A stretch of 64,000 bases of DNA from assembly GCF_024580525.1 (NCBI RefSeq), contig NZ_JANIKQ010000014.1, positions 1 to 64,000 of the forward strand, read 5' to 3'. The position numbers and the translations under genes are program-made. A model generated the notes under the pieces. That model did not search any database. It was not told where the DNA came from and saw only the letters and a list, made by a program, of their open reading frames with translations. This DNA comes from Neisseria dentiae (GTDB lineage Bacteria; Pseudomonadota; Gammaproteobacteria; Burkholderiales; Neisseriaceae). Each line of letters starts with the position of its first letter. The stretch's first letter is position 1. This document shows positions 26,089 through 34,968 of the stretch, one piece after another.

Positions 26089-27324
26089 ATGGTAAAAGGC
26101 AAATACATCAGTGCATTGGATATCGGCACTTCTAAAGTTATCGCGTTAATCGGCGAAGTGCACGAAGACAACGAAATCCATATTATCGGTTTGGGGCAGG
26201 CACCTTCGCGCGGCCTCAAAGCCGGTATGGTAACCAATATCGATGCCACCGCCCAAGCCATCAAACAGGCCATGGAAGAAGCGGAACGCATGGCCGACTG
26301 CAAAGTCGACAGCGTAACCACCGGCATCGCCGGCAACCACATCCGCAGCCTCAATTCGCAGGGTGTGGTGAAAATCAAAGACGGCGAAGTTTCCCAAGCC
26401 GACATCGACCGCGCCATCGAAACCGCCAAAGCCGTCAATATCCCGCCCGACCACAACATCCTGCACACCGTGGTTCAGGAATACATCATCGACAACCAGC
26501 CCGGCGTTAAAGAACCCATCGGCATGAGCGGCGTGCGCCTGGATACCCGCGTGCACATCATCACCGGCGCGATTACCGCCCTGCAAAACATTCAAAAATG
26601 CGTCAACCGCTGCGGCCTGCATATGGAGCAGATTATGCTGCAACCGCTGGCGAGCGGGCAGGCCGTCTTAACCGAAGACGAAAAAGATTTGGGCGTTTGC
26701 GTAATCGACATCGGCGGCGGCACCACCGACATCGCCGTTTACACCAACGGCGCCATCCGCCATACCGCCGTGATTCCGGTTGCCGGCGATTTGATTACCA
26801 AAGATTTGGCGCAAGCCCTGCGCACGCCGCACAATGCCGCCGAATACATCAAAATCAACCACGGCGTCGCCATCGCCACCATGGACGGCCTCGACGAAAT
26901 GATCGAAGTGCCCAGCGTGGGCGACCGCCAGCCGCGCCAGATTTCCCGCCGCGTTTTGGCCAGCGTTATCGGCCCGCGTGTCGAAGAAATTTTAGAGCTT
27001 ACCCTCAACGAACTGCGCCGCAGCGGCTTCCCCGAAGAAGTACTCACTTCGGGCGTGGTGCTTACCGGCGGCGCATCGCTGCTTACCGGCATCGTCGATT
27101 TGGCCGAAGACGTGTTCAACCTGCCCGCCCGCATCGGCGTGCCGCACGAAATGGGCGGCGTTTCCGAGCGCATCCGCAACCCCCGCTACGCCACCGCCAT
27201 CGGCCTTTTGCAGGCCGCGCGCGGCGAAGTTTCGGGTGCGCCGGTAACCGGTGCGGTTGCCATCAGGGAGCCGAAAGAAAACTGGCTGGTCCGGCTGAAA
27301 GAATGGCTGAAAAATAATTTTTAA
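26089..27324 (+). CDS. ftsA: Cell division protein FtsA
   Basis: 411 residues, actin-like ATPase that anchors FtsZ to the membrane. 'SALDIGTSKVIALIGEV' near the start is phosphate-1, 'CVIDIGGGTTDIAVYTNGAI' (~204) is phosphate-2 and 'VVLTGGASLLTGI' (~323) the adenosine loop. The last 15 residues ('LVRLKEWLKNNF') form the amphipathic membrane-targeting helix. It lies between ftsQ and ftsZ. Confidence 0.97.
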   Translation: MVKGKYISALDIGTSKVIALIGEVHEDNEIHIIGLGQAPSRGLKAGMVTNIDATAQAIKQAMEEAERMADCKVDSVTTGIAGNHIRSLNSQGVVKIKDGEVSQADIDRAIETAKAVNIPPDHNILHTVVQEYIIDNQPGVKEPIGMSGVRLDTRVHIITGAITALQNIQKCVNRCGLHMEQIMLQPLASGQAVLTEDEKDLGVCVIDIGGGTTDIAVYTNGAIRHTAVIPVAGDLITKDLAQALRTPHNAAEYIKINHGVAIATMDGLDEMIEVPSVGDRQPRQISRRVLASVIGPRVEEILELTLNELRRSGFPEEVLTSGVVLTGGASLLTGIVDLAEDVFNLPARIGVPHEMGGVSERIRNPRYATAIGLLQAARGEVSGAPVTGAVAIREPKENWLVRLKEWLKNNF

Positions 27325-27351
27325 AATTCTCGTAAAAATGTAAGAAGAATT

Positions 27352-27381
27352 TTGCCAGCGGGGCAAGGCTTCTTATATAAT
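27352..27381 (+). promoter_or_regulatory. Predicted ftsZ promoter
   Basis: TTGCCA (27352-27357), 18 bases and TATAAT (27376-27381) lie in the ftsA-ftsZ gap, about 70 bases before the ftsZ ATG. It would give ftsZ independent, strong expression. Confidence 0.65.
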
Positions 27382-27453
27382 AGCGCCAACTTTCGCAGTT
27401 ATTTAGCCGTCATTTATTTACCCGTCCTGACGCAGGGCGCAGAGGAGCATTTT

Positions 27454-28623
27454 ATGGAATTGGTTTACGACGTAGTAGAAGCCGCCGCAAGCCCTGCGGT
27501 TATCAAAGTTATCGGTATCGGCGGCGGCGGTTGCAATGCCATTAACAATATGATTTTAAACACCGTTCAAGGTGTGGAATTTATCAGCGCCAACACCGAT
27601 GCGCAATCTTTGGGCAGAAGCAACGCCGCCAAACGCATCCAGTTGGGCACCAATCTGACCCGCGGTTTGGGCGCGGGCGCCAATCCCGAAATCGGCCGCG
27701 CAGCGGCACAAGAAGACCGTGAAGCCATTGCCGACGCCATCCGCGGCGCCAATATGCTGTTCATCACCACCGGCATGGGCGGCGGCACCGGCACCGGCGC
27801 TGCCCCCGTTGTTGCGGAAATCGCAAAAGAACAAGGCATCTTGACCGTTGCCGTGGTTACCCGCCCGTTCGGTCACGAAGGCAAGCGCGTACACATCGCC
27901 CAAGAAGGCATGGATCATCTGAAAAGCCAGGTGGATTCCCTGATTGTTATCCCGAACGACAAACTGATGACCGCACTGGGTGAAGACATCACCGTGCGCG
28001 AAGCATTCCGCGCTGCCGACAATGTGTTGCGTGATGCCGTTGCCGGTATTTCCGAAGTGGTTACCCGTCCCGGTTTCATCAACTTGGACTTTGCCGACGT
28101 GAAAAACGTGATGAGCATTATGGGCATGGCCATGATGGGTTCAGGCTTCGCGCAAGGTATCGACCGTGCCCGCTTGGCAACCGAGCAGGCCATTTCCAGC
28201 CCGCTGCTGGACGATGTAACCTTAGACGGCGCGCGCGGCGTTTTGGTGAACATCACCACCGCCCCCGGCTGCCTGAAAATGTCGGAATACCGCGAAATTA
28301 TGAAAGTGGTTGACGAATACGCCCATCCCGATGCAGAGCGTAAATACGGCACTGCCGAAGACGAAGGCATGGAAGAGGATGCCATCCGCGTAACCATTAT
28401 CGCCACCGGCCTGAAAGAAAACACCGCCGCCGCTTCAAACAACCTGCGCATGGTGAAAACCCAACAGGCAACCGGCACCGACGATGGCTTTGGTAATATC
28501 GACGGTTTGATCCGTTCCGGTCGCAGCACTCGCAGCATGAATTTGACCGCTTCCGATTTCGCCAACCAATCCGTGTTGGACGATTTTGAAATCCCCGCCA
28601 TTCTGCGCCGCCAAGCCGACTAA
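27454..28623 (+). CDS. ftsZ: Cell division protein FtsZ
   Basis: 389 residues from ATG 27454, with GAGGAG ahead of it; a longer in-frame extension from 27352 would run through the promoter and is rejected. FtsZ is the tubulin-like GTPase of the Z ring. 'GIGGGGCNAINNM' (~20), the tubulin signature 'GMGGGTGTGAAP' (~108) and the C-terminal 'LDDFEIPAILRRQAD' peptide that binds FtsA are all present. It ends the dcw cluster and is followed by a DUS-pair terminator. Confidence 0.97.
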   Translation: MELVYDVVEAAASPAVIKVIGIGGGGCNAINNMILNTVQGVEFISANTDAQSLGRSNAAKRIQLGTNLTRGLGAGANPEIGRAAAQEDREAIADAIRGANMLFITTGMGGGTGTGAAPVVAEIAKEQGILTVAVVTRPFGHEGKRVHIAQEGMDHLKSQVDSLIVIPNDKLMTALGEDITVREAFRAADNVLRDAVAGISEVVTRPGFINLDFADVKNVMSIMGMAMMGSGFAQGIDRARLATEQAISSPLLDDVTLDGARGVLVNITTAPGCLKMSEYREIMKVVDEYAHPDAERKYGTAEDEGMEEDAIRVTIIATGLKENTAAASNNLRMVKTQQATGTDDGFGNIDGLIRSGRSTRSMNLTASDFANQSVLDDFEIPAILRRQAD

Positions 28624-28647
28624 CCGTTATCGGTTTGATACTTGAAA

Positions 28648-28685
28648 AGGCCGTCTGAAAACCGAAGCAGGTTTTCAGACGGCCT
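28648..28685. terminator. DUS-pair terminator ending the dcw cluster
   Basis: AGGCCGTCTGAA (28648-28659) and its complement (28674-28685). The stem extends by flanking A/T pairs and the right arm is followed by TTTTG. It lies 25 bases after ftsZ. Confidence 0.85.
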
Positions 28686-28791
28686 TTTGATTTTTATTAA
28701 AGTAATTACTCTTTGGGGCTGAACTTAATACACTAACGATAAGTCAAAGTAATATTAACCACCAATACCGTTATATCTGAGGGAGCAAAAT

Positions 28792-29400
28792 ATGCGTTTG
28801 CAAATATTGGCTGTATTCACGTTAACCGCATTGGCCGGCTTGGCCGCCTGCCAAAAAGAAGAAACGCCTGCTGCGCCTGCGCAACAGGCGCAGCAGCAGG
28901 CTCCGGCTCAAACCGAACCGGCTGCACAAGCACCGCAGCAGGCAGCTGCACCCACTTCGGGTGAGAGCTTGATCCGCGAGCCGGTTGCCGCGCAAAGCCA
29001 ACCTGTGCAGGCGATTCAAACCAAAACATTTGGTGAATTCACCATTCATTTGACCAAAGCCAAGGTTATCGGCCAGATTTTGAGCGTGGAATTTATCGCT
29101 GTGCCTCCAAAAGATGCAAACGGAGAATATAAAAGTGCCGCAGGCGAATACTTTCCGTTAAAAGACTTTGATTACATAGACGAAACCACCAGCAAAAAAG
29201 TTACCTTGCTGCAAGACGAAAACGGAAAATACATGGCCAATCCATTGGATGATGATGGCAAAAGAGTGCGGATATTAAACTACAAGAAATATCCGCAAGC
29301 ACTTACATTAAAATTTCCTGCCCCGCCTACAACCTCGCCCACTATTACCATCGATTTTCCCGAAGTCGGTTCGTTTGAATCCGTTCCCGTGAGCCGTTAA
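28792..29400 (+). CDS. Predicted lipoprotein, unknown function
   Basis: 202 residues with a lipoprotein signal (LAGLAAC, Cys20). Residues 24-70 are a low-complexity Ala/Pro/Gln linker, typical of a stalk. The remaining 130 residues form a soluble beta-rich domain that I cannot assign. GGGAG precedes the ATG. The next gene is another lipoprotein with the same Ala-Pro-Gln linker type, but the C-terminal domains differ. Confidence 0.75.
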   Translation: MRLQILAVFTLTALAGLAACQKEETPAAPAQQAQQQAPAQTEPAAQAPQQAAAPTSGESLIREPVAAQSQPVQAIQTKTFGEFTIHLTKAKVIGQILSVEFIAVPPKDANGEYKSAAGEYFPLKDFDYIDETTSKKVTLLQDENGKYMANPLDDDGKRVRILNYKKYPQALTLKFPAPPTTSPTITIDFPEVGSFESVPVSR

Positions 29401-29543
29401 GTTTTCGGATACGGGCTTTCAGACGGCCTATGAATTTAGATCAGGCCGTCTGAAAACCGTTTTGCCGAAAAACTTAAAAAAACAAACAGCCATATCCGCG
29501 CACACCTGGGGCTGATCCGAATATGCCGGCGCTGCGGCTAATA
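29401..29543 (+). other. Lipoprotein intergenic region, left part
   Basis: It contains an uptake-sequence pair (about 29419-29454, TTCAGACGGCCT then AGGCCGTCTGAA) that can act as terminator for the preceding lipoprotein, then about 90 bases with no recognised feature before the inverted-repeat element at 29544. Confidence 0.5.
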
Positions 29544-29735
29544 TTAGGGAGTGTAGCCAGAAAGCGTTGCGGCGGTATTTTTGGTTAAAATCCGCATCTG
29601 CTGCGTTAGGTAGCATAGCGGACTTGCGAAGCTAAAATGCTCGCAAGATGTTCAATCTTGCTGTGCTTTTTGCCTTGCATCTGCGGATGTTCCCTCAAAA
29701 ATCCGCTTCACAAGCCTTCTGACTACACTCCCTAA
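29544..29735. repeat. 192-bp element with 22-bp inverted ends
   Basis: TTAGGGAGTGTAGCCAGAAAGC at the left is inverted at the right with two mismatches. Inside, an 18-base module AGCGGACTTGCGAAGCTA (29617-29634) also occurs at 30657-30674, 35117-35134 and inverted at 30533-30550. No transposase is present and no target duplication is obvious. It lies 33 bases before the OmpA-like lipoprotein start. Confidence 0.7.
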
Positions 29736-29768
29736 GTGAGTCCGACTTTAATTTTAAAGAGCAATCCG

Positions 29769-30410
29769 ATGAACGCCACAACTGCATTTTCCCTTTTGGC
29801 CGCCGTTGCCTTATGCGCCTGCAACCCGCAATCTTCAGGCAGCCAAGCACCTGCTGCGCCTGCGCAATCCGCACCGGCCCAACAAGCCCAACCCGCTTCC
29901 GCTGCTTTGCAAACAGCCGAGCCGCAACCTGCTCCCGCACAAACAACTTCTGCCCCCGTTTCATCAGTTTCTGCACAAGGCAGCAACTTATCGGCAACCG
30001 GCAGCAGCCTGAGTGCGCAGCAAACGGGGTTCAATATCGAAATCAATCTGGCTTCCGATGTGTTGTTCGATTTCGATAAGGCCGATTTGAAACCCGAGGC
30101 TGATGCCGAGCTGCAAAAGGCCGCCGAAGTGATACGCGAAAAGGGCAAAGGGCTGATTCTGATCACCGGCCACACTGATAGCAAGGGCAGCGAAGCCTAC
30201 AATAAAAAGCTCTCGCTGGCGCGCGCAGAGGCCGTGAAGCAATGGTTTGAAAAACACGGCCTGCATTATGATTACCAAACCGACGGCAAAGGCGCGGCCG
30301 ATCCGATTGCGCCGAACACCAACGAAGACGGCAGCGACAACCCAGAAGGCCGCGCCAAAAACCGCCGCGTGGAAATCGTGATCAACAAAACCAAGCAGTT
30401 GGGCGAATAA
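29769..30410 (+). CDS. OmpA-family peptidoglycan-binding lipoprotein
   Basis: 213 residues with a lipoprotein signal (LCAC, Cys18) and an Ala/Pro/Gln linker up to about residue 85. The OmpA C-terminal domain follows: 'DVLFDFDKADLKPEADAEL' (~94), 'ILITGHTDSKGSEAYNKKLS' (~127) and 'EGRAKNRRVEI' with the Arg pair that contacts diaminopimelate. Like Pal and RmpM, it probably ties the outer membrane to the cell wall. Confidence 0.9.
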   Translation: MNATTAFSLLAAVALCACNPQSSGSQAPAAPAQSAPAQQAQPASAALQTAEPQPAPAQTTSAPVSSVSAQGSNLSATGSSLSAQQTGFNIEINLASDVLFDFDKADLKPEADAELQKAAEVIREKGKGLILITGHTDSKGSEAYNKKLSLARAEAVKQWFEKHGLHYDYQTDGKGAADPIAPNTNEDGSDNPEGRAKNRRVEIVINKTKQLGE

Positions 30411-30426
30411 GCGGCTTACATAGGGT

Positions 30427-30725
30427 GAGACTTTTGCAAAAACACCTTCAGGCCGTCTGAAAAATATATTTCAGACGGCCTGAAACCTTTGCTAAATTCA
30501 AATTACTATCTAAAACACCTGATTTCCGTCATTAGCTTCGCAAGTCCGCTGCGCTCCCCCCGCGTAGGCGGGAATCCAGACGCCTGGTATTCAAGTATTT
30601 GTTTAATCAATACTTCAATATTTCTATCTGGATTCCCGCCTACGCGGGGGGAGCGCAGCGGACTTGCGAAGCTAATGACGGGATTTAAGCATTTCAGACG
30701 GCTTGAAGGTATTTTTGCAAAGGCT
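30427..30725. repeat. Composite repeat with degenerate MITE-like ends
   Basis: The left end GAGACTTTTGCAAAAA and right end TTTTTGCAAAGGCTGC are worn copies of the MITE termini. Between them lie a DUS pair (30450-30481) and the 55-bp perfect inverted repeat at 30526-30681. The whole resembles the mosaic intergenic repeats (NIME type) of Neisseria. Confidence 0.6.
30526..30681. repeat. Perfect 55-bp inverted repeat (dRS3-containing hairpin)
   Basis: Arms at 30526-30580 and 30627-30681 are exact reverse complements, separated by 46 bases. The arms carry the dRS3-like core GCGTAGGCGGGAATCCAG and the module TAGCTTCGCAAGTCCGCT. The transcript would form a very long stem, a likely RNase III substrate. 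Confidence 0.9.
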
Positions 30726-30956
30726 GCAACTATTGTCCGCAAAGGTTCTGCCCCTTCCGTTCTGCAATTTTCAGGCGAAACATTGGCTAAATCAAAGCGT
30801 GAATGTCGGTTATGCCGCTGTTTCGGGTATAAACTTCCAATGCTCTTGCAAACCCACCCATAATCCTGCTTTTCCCGCCGCCCGTTGCTGCTGCAGCGGG
30901 GCGGGCGGGGGAACATCGGTTAGAATAAGTCCGTTTTTTCTGTCGGAAAGCGCCTT
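30726..30956 (+). other. Intergenic DNA before the shikimate-dehydrogenase-like gene
   Basis: About 230 bases with a G/C-rich inverted segment (CCCGCCGCCCG at about 30873 against CGGGGCGGGCGGGG at about 30897-30910) that may be a hairpin. No convincing open frame is seen. Confidence 0.4.
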
Positions 30957-31799
30957 ATGCCGTCTTCTTTAACCATCAACGGGTTAACCCGTGTCATCGC
31001 CCATATCGGCTTCCCCACCCAAACCTTTAAATCGCCGATGATTTACAACCCTTATTTCGCCGATGCGGGCATCAATGCGGTGGTGGTGCCGTTTTCGTGC
31101 GAGGCGCACAATTATCCGGCGTTTTTGAAAGCCGTGTTCGGTAATACCAACACCGCAGGGGCGCTGATTACCATGCCGCATAAAGTGGCCACCGTGGGGT
31201 TAATCGACCGTGTTGCGCCGGCGGCGGAAATCGCCGGTTCGTGCAACGCCGTGCGCTTGGGGGTGGACGGCAGGCTCGAAGGCGATATGTTCGACGGCGA
31301 GGGCTTTGTGCGCGGCATACGCCGCAAAGGCTTTGCACCGCAGGGAAAATCGGCGCTGATTTTGGGCTGCGGCGGCGTGGGTTCGGCGATTGCGGCTTCG
31401 CTGGCGGCAGCGGGGGCGGCAAGGCTGGCGCTGTTTGACACGCGCGCGGAGTCGGCTGTGGCGCTGGCAGGCCGTCTGAACAAGCATTATCCGGCGCTGG
31501 CGGTGGAAACGGGCGGCAACGATGTGCGCGGCTTTGACTTGGTGGTGAATGCCACGCCGCTGGGGATGTATGACGGCGACCCGCTGCCCGCCGACGTGTC
31601 GCGCCTATCGCCCGAAACGTTTGTGGGCGAAGTGGTGCTGCGCGAAGCCACGCCGTTTGTGCGTGCGGCGCAGCAGCGGGGCTGTACGGTGCAGTTGGGC
31701 ACGGATATGCTGTTCGAGCAGATTCCGGCCTATCTGGAATATTTCGGCCTGCCTTCAACCACGCCCGAAAACCTGCGCCGTTTGGCACAATTGGATTGA
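30957..31799 (+). CDS. Shikimate dehydrogenase-like oxidoreductase with an altered substrate site
   Basis: 280 residues of the AroE fold. The catalytic Lys ('ITMPHK') and Asp ('GDMFDGEGF') are kept, and the NADP loop 'LGCGGVGSAIAASL' is clear. However, the carboxylate-binding serine motif (HSxSP in AroE) reads 'TFKSP', and the GxNTDxxG loop reads 'GDMFDGEG'. Binding of shikimate as in AroE is therefore doubtful. It is better described as an AroE-like/quinate-type dehydrogenase of unknown substrate. A transporter of the aromatic-acid family follows it across a MITE, suggesting a related substrate. Confidence 0.8.
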   Translation: MPSSLTINGLTRVIAHIGFPTQTFKSPMIYNPYFADAGINAVVVPFSCEAHNYPAFLKAVFGNTNTAGALITMPHKVATVGLIDRVAPAAEIAGSCNAVRLGVDGRLEGDMFDGEGFVRGIRRKGFAPQGKSALILGCGGVGSAIAASLAAAGAARLALFDTRAESAVALAGRLNKHYPALAVETGGNDVRGFDLVVNATPLGMYDGDPLPADVSRLSPETFVGEVVLREATPFVRAAQQRGCTVQLGTDMLFEQIPAYLEYFGLPSTTPENLRRLAQLD

Positions 31800-31835
31800 A
31801 CCCCCGTATCCCAACCAACCGTGCGGCGGCAGGCC

Positions 31836-31978
31836 GGGACCTTTGCAAAACCGCCATCTTCGGCGCATTTCTGCGTTATGCGCTGCCCGCTCGCTTGCCT
31901 GACTTTATGTTATGTCTGCGCTCGCTGCGCTGCTACGCCTTGAACTGCATCTACATCTGACGGTTTTGCAAAGGTTTC
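31836..31978. mobile_element. 143-bp MITE, copy 3 (diverged)
   Basis: Ends GGGACCTTTGC…GCAAAGGTTTC, with paired changes inside the inverted repeats (ACCGCCA/GACGGT), and 5-base direct repeats AGGCC (31831-31835 and 31979-31983). The right AGGCC is the start of a DUS. It lies between the dehydrogenase and the transporter gene. Confidence 0.85.
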
Positions 31979-32015
31979 AGGCCGTCTGAAAACAACCCGA
32001 CCAGAGTAACTGCTT

Positions 32016-33353
32016 ATGACAACTACCAACGAAATCAATGTGCGCGAACTAATCGACCACCGCCCCGTGGGCGCTTATCAGAAGCTGGTGATTTTTTTAT
32101 GTTTTCTGATTGTGGTAATGGACGGCTTCGATGTGGCCATTATGGGCTTTGTGGCGCCCTCGCTGAAAGAAGACTGGCAGTTGAGCAATAACGCGCTGGC
32201 GCCCGTGTTGAGTGCCGCGCTGGCGGGCTTGGCGGTAGGGGCGATGATTACCGGCCCGCTGGCCGACAAATTCGGCAGGCGCAAGGTGTTGATTGCCAAC
32301 GTGTTTACCTTCGGCTTGTTCACGCTGCTGGTGGCCTCGGCAAACTCGCTCAACCATATGATTGTTTACCGTTTTATCGCCGGTTGCGCGATGGGCGGCA
32401 TTATGCCGAGCGTGGCCACGCTGGCCACCGAGTTTTCGCCCGCACGCAGCCGTGCGTTTTTGGTAACGGTGGTGTTTGCCGGTTTTACCGTGGGCGCGGC
32501 GGGCGGCGGTTTTCTGGCTGCCGGGCTGATTCCGCATTACGGCTGGCACAGCGTGTTTTGGGTGGGCGGGATTGCGCCGATTGTGCTGAGCATTCTGTTG
32601 GTGTGGATGCTGCCCGAATCCATCGGTTTTCTGGCGCATAAAAAGCACAAGCCCGAGCGCATACGCAAACTGGTGGAACGCTGCGCCCCCGGCTCCACCA
32701 CCGAACACAGCACCTTCGTGCTGCCGCTGCCCGCCGAAGCCGCCGCCGGCGAAGCGCCGATTAAAACCGTGCTCAATCAGCATTACCGCTTCGGCAGCAT
32801 CATGTTGTGGTCGGGCTATTTCATGCACCTGTTTTTAGTGTATCTCTTGGGCAGCTGGATGCCCACCATGATTAAAGAATCGGGCATGACCGCCTCGCAG
32901 GCCAGCATTATTTCGGCCATGTTCCAGCTCGGCGGCCCGCTCGGCTCGGTGATGCTGGGCTGGCTGATGGACAGGTTCGAGCCGCACCGCGTGCTGGGTT
33001 TGTCGTATCTCACCGGCGCGGTGGTGCTGGTGGCCATCAGCAACGCCGGCCAGCAATATATGCTGTTGTGCGTGTTGGCATTTGTGGTCGGCGCGGCCTT
33101 TAACGGCGGCGGCACGGGCATGAACGCCTTGTCGAGCATGTTTTTCCCGCTCTCCGCCCGCGCCACCGGTAACGGCTGGATGCACGGCTTGGGGCGCATC
33201 GGCGCGATTCTTTCCGCATTCGTGGGCGCGTGGATGCTGAATTTCGGTTGGGGCTTCGCCACCGTGGCCGTCGCCCTGACCGCGCCCGCCGCCGCCGTGG
33301 CCGTGCTGCTGGGCTTGAAACGCGCGTATTACCGCCGCAAAGAAGCGGCATAA
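32016..33353 (+). CDS. MFS transporter, aromatic acid:H+ symporter family
   Basis: 445 residues, 12 predicted helices. 'MDGFDVAIMGFVAP' in helix 1 carries the DGxD motif typical of the AAHS family (PcaK, BenK and relatives), and 'GPLADKFGRRKVL' is the MFS loop 2-3 motif. It probably imports an aromatic or hydroaromatic acid with protons. Its neighbour is the AroE-like dehydrogenase, so quinate- or shikimate-like compounds are candidates (inference). Confidence 0.88.
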   Translation: MTTTNEINVRELIDHRPVGAYQKLVIFLCFLIVVMDGFDVAIMGFVAPSLKEDWQLSNNALAPVLSAALAGLAVGAMITGPLADKFGRRKVLIANVFTFGLFTLLVASANSLNHMIVYRFIAGCAMGGIMPSVATLATEFSPARSRAFLVTVVFAGFTVGAAGGGFLAAGLIPHYGWHSVFWVGGIAPIVLSILLVWMLPESIGFLAHKKHKPERIRKLVERCAPGSTTEHSTFVLPLPAEAAAGEAPIKTVLNQHYRFGSIMLWSGYFMHLFLVYLLGSWMPTMIKESGMTASQASIISAMFQLGGPLGSVMLGWLMDRFEPHRVLGLSYLTGAVVLVAISNAGQQYMLLCVLAFVVGAAFNGGGTGMNALSSMFFPLSARATGNGWMHGLGRIGAILSAFVGAWMLNFGWGFATVAVALTAPAAAVAVLLGLKRAYYRRKEAA

Positions 33354-33361
33354 ACAAGCCC

Positions 33362-33403
33362 GCAAAGGTCTCAGGCCGTCTGAAAATATTGTTCAGACGG
33401 CCT
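33362..33403. terminator. DUS-pair terminator with a MITE-end remnant
   Basis: AGGCCGTCTGAA (33373-33384) and its complement (33392-33403). Directly left of it lies GCAAAGGTCTC (33362-33372), a solo MITE end that suggests a past insertion or excision. Confidence 0.7.
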
Positions 33404-33470
33404 TTGCCTTTACAGCCGCATTCAAAAACGTTTAACCTTGCATCTTTCCGCCAGATTCAGAAAGCACGCC

Positions 33471-34823
33471 ATGCCTTTGAAACCGACCGCAACTCTGCTC
33501 GCGCTAACCCTGCTGCCGCTTGCCGCCCATGCCGCCGTGAATATCCAGCGCTGGCAAACGCCCGAAGGAACCCAAGTGCTGCTGGTGGAGCGGCATCAGA
33601 ATCCGATTGTTGATGTGCAGATCAGCTTTAAAGGCGCAGGCAGCGCCTTCAACCCCGAAGGCAAAGGCGAAGTTTCCGAATTTACCGCCGCACTGCTGAC
33701 GGGTGGCACGCGGCGGCTCGACGAAGAAGCCTTCAAAGAGCAGGCCGACGGTTTGGCCGCCAGCATCAGCAGCGACGGCGGCGAAGAAGGTGCAACCGTT
33801 ACCCTGCGCAGCCTGAGCCATCCCGCCAAACTCAAACCCGCCGTTAACCTGCTCAATCAGGCGCTCACGCAGCCGCGTTTCGATACCGCCGTGTTCGAGC
33901 GCATACGCAAACAGAGCATCACCGCGCTGCAACAGCAGGAAACCGACCCCGGCTTTATCGCCGACCGCGCACTCGCCCGCCTGAACTACGGCAGCCACCC
34001 TTATGGCCGCCCCGCGCAAACCAGCGTGGAAAGCATACGCCGCGTAACGCTCGACGACATCCGCGCGTTTTACCGCAGCCGCTACGGTAAAAACAATGCC
34101 GTCGTAGCCGTGGTGGGCGACCTCAACCGCCGCCAAACCGAAGCCCTGGTGCGGCAGGCGTTAAACGGCCTGCCTGCGCGCAGCAGCCAAAGCAGCGCCG
34201 TGCCCGCCGTGCCCGAACACCGCGCGGCGCATCAGAATATCCCGTTTGCGGGTGAGCAGGCGCAAATCGTGATGGGTATGCCCTTGATCAAACGCCACGA
34301 TCCCGATTATTACGCACTGGTGGCCGGCAACTACACCCTTGGCGGCGGCGGTTTCGACAGCCGTCTGATGAAAGAATTGCGCGACAAACACGGCTACACC
34401 TACGGAGCGTCCAGCAGCCTCGCCCCTTCCTCTGAGGCCGGGCCGCTGACCATAGGCTTTTCCACCCAAAAAGCCAACACCGCCGCCGCGCTGGCCGCCG
34501 CCCGCAAAGTGCTGGCCGACTTTGCGGCGGAAGGGCCGACCGAAGAAGAGCTGCAACAGGCCAAAGCCAACATCACCGGCAGCTTCCCGCTGCGTTTCGA
34601 CACCAACGCCAAACTGCTCGGCTATCTGAGCCTGATCGGTTTCTACAACCTGCCCGACGATTATCTCGAAGCCTATCCGAAAGCCGTTTCCGCCCTCACC
34701 GCCGAACAGGTCAAATCGGCGTGGCAGCGGCGTGTGAAAGCGGAAAACATGAATATCGTGGTGGTGGGCGCGGAGCAGGGCGCGGCAACGGCGGCGGATT
34801 ACCACCCGATAAAGCGGCGGTAG
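33471..34823 (+). CDS. M16 peptidase-like protein, non-catalytic partner
   Basis: 450 residues from ATG 33471 with a signal peptide (cut after 'AAHA'). The M16 fold is recognisable ('SRYGKNNAVVAVVGDL', then 'LGGGGFDSRLMKELRDKHGYTYG' near 295), but the HxxEH zinc motif is replaced by 'GEVSEFTAALLTGG'. In such families an inactive subunit pairs with an active one. The active M16 protein is encoded at 40030, with prfB and ftsYEX in between, so the usual adjacent pair is split here. Both should be periplasmic. Confidence 0.85.
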   Translation: MPLKPTATLLALTLLPLAAHAAVNIQRWQTPEGTQVLLVERHQNPIVDVQISFKGAGSAFNPEGKGEVSEFTAALLTGGTRRLDEEAFKEQADGLAASISSDGGEEGATVTLRSLSHPAKLKPAVNLLNQALTQPRFDTAVFERIRKQSITALQQQETDPGFIADRALARLNYGSHPYGRPAQTSVESIRRVTLDDIRAFYRSRYGKNNAVVAVVGDLNRRQTEALVRQALNGLPARSSQSSAVPAVPEHRAAHQNIPFAGEQAQIVMGMPLIKRHDPDYYALVAGNYTLGGGGFDSRLMKELRDKHGYTYGASSSLAPSSEAGPLTIGFSTQKANTAAALAAARKVLADFAAEGPTEEELQQAKANITGSFPLRFDTNAKLLGYLSLIGFYNLPDDYLEAYPKAVSALTAEQVKSAWQRRVKAENMNIVVVGAEQGAATAADYHPIKRR

Positions 34824-34868
34824 GCGGTGGCGGGAAAGTGTGGAAACAGGCGGGAAAACACTTGCATC

Positions 34869-34944
34869 GTCATACTTGGGCTTGACCCGGGTATCCCTAT
34901 TTCTTTCAATCCAAAAAGATACTCGGGTCAAGCCCGAGTATGAC
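34869..34944. repeat. 76-bp element with inverted 28-bp palindromic repeats
   Basis: The 28-base unit at 34869-34896 (three changes) faces an exact unit at 34917-34944. It is the same family as 18584-18690. It follows the M16-like gene. Confidence 0.8.
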
Positions 34945-34968
34945 AAAATCAAATATTTCAGACGGCCT

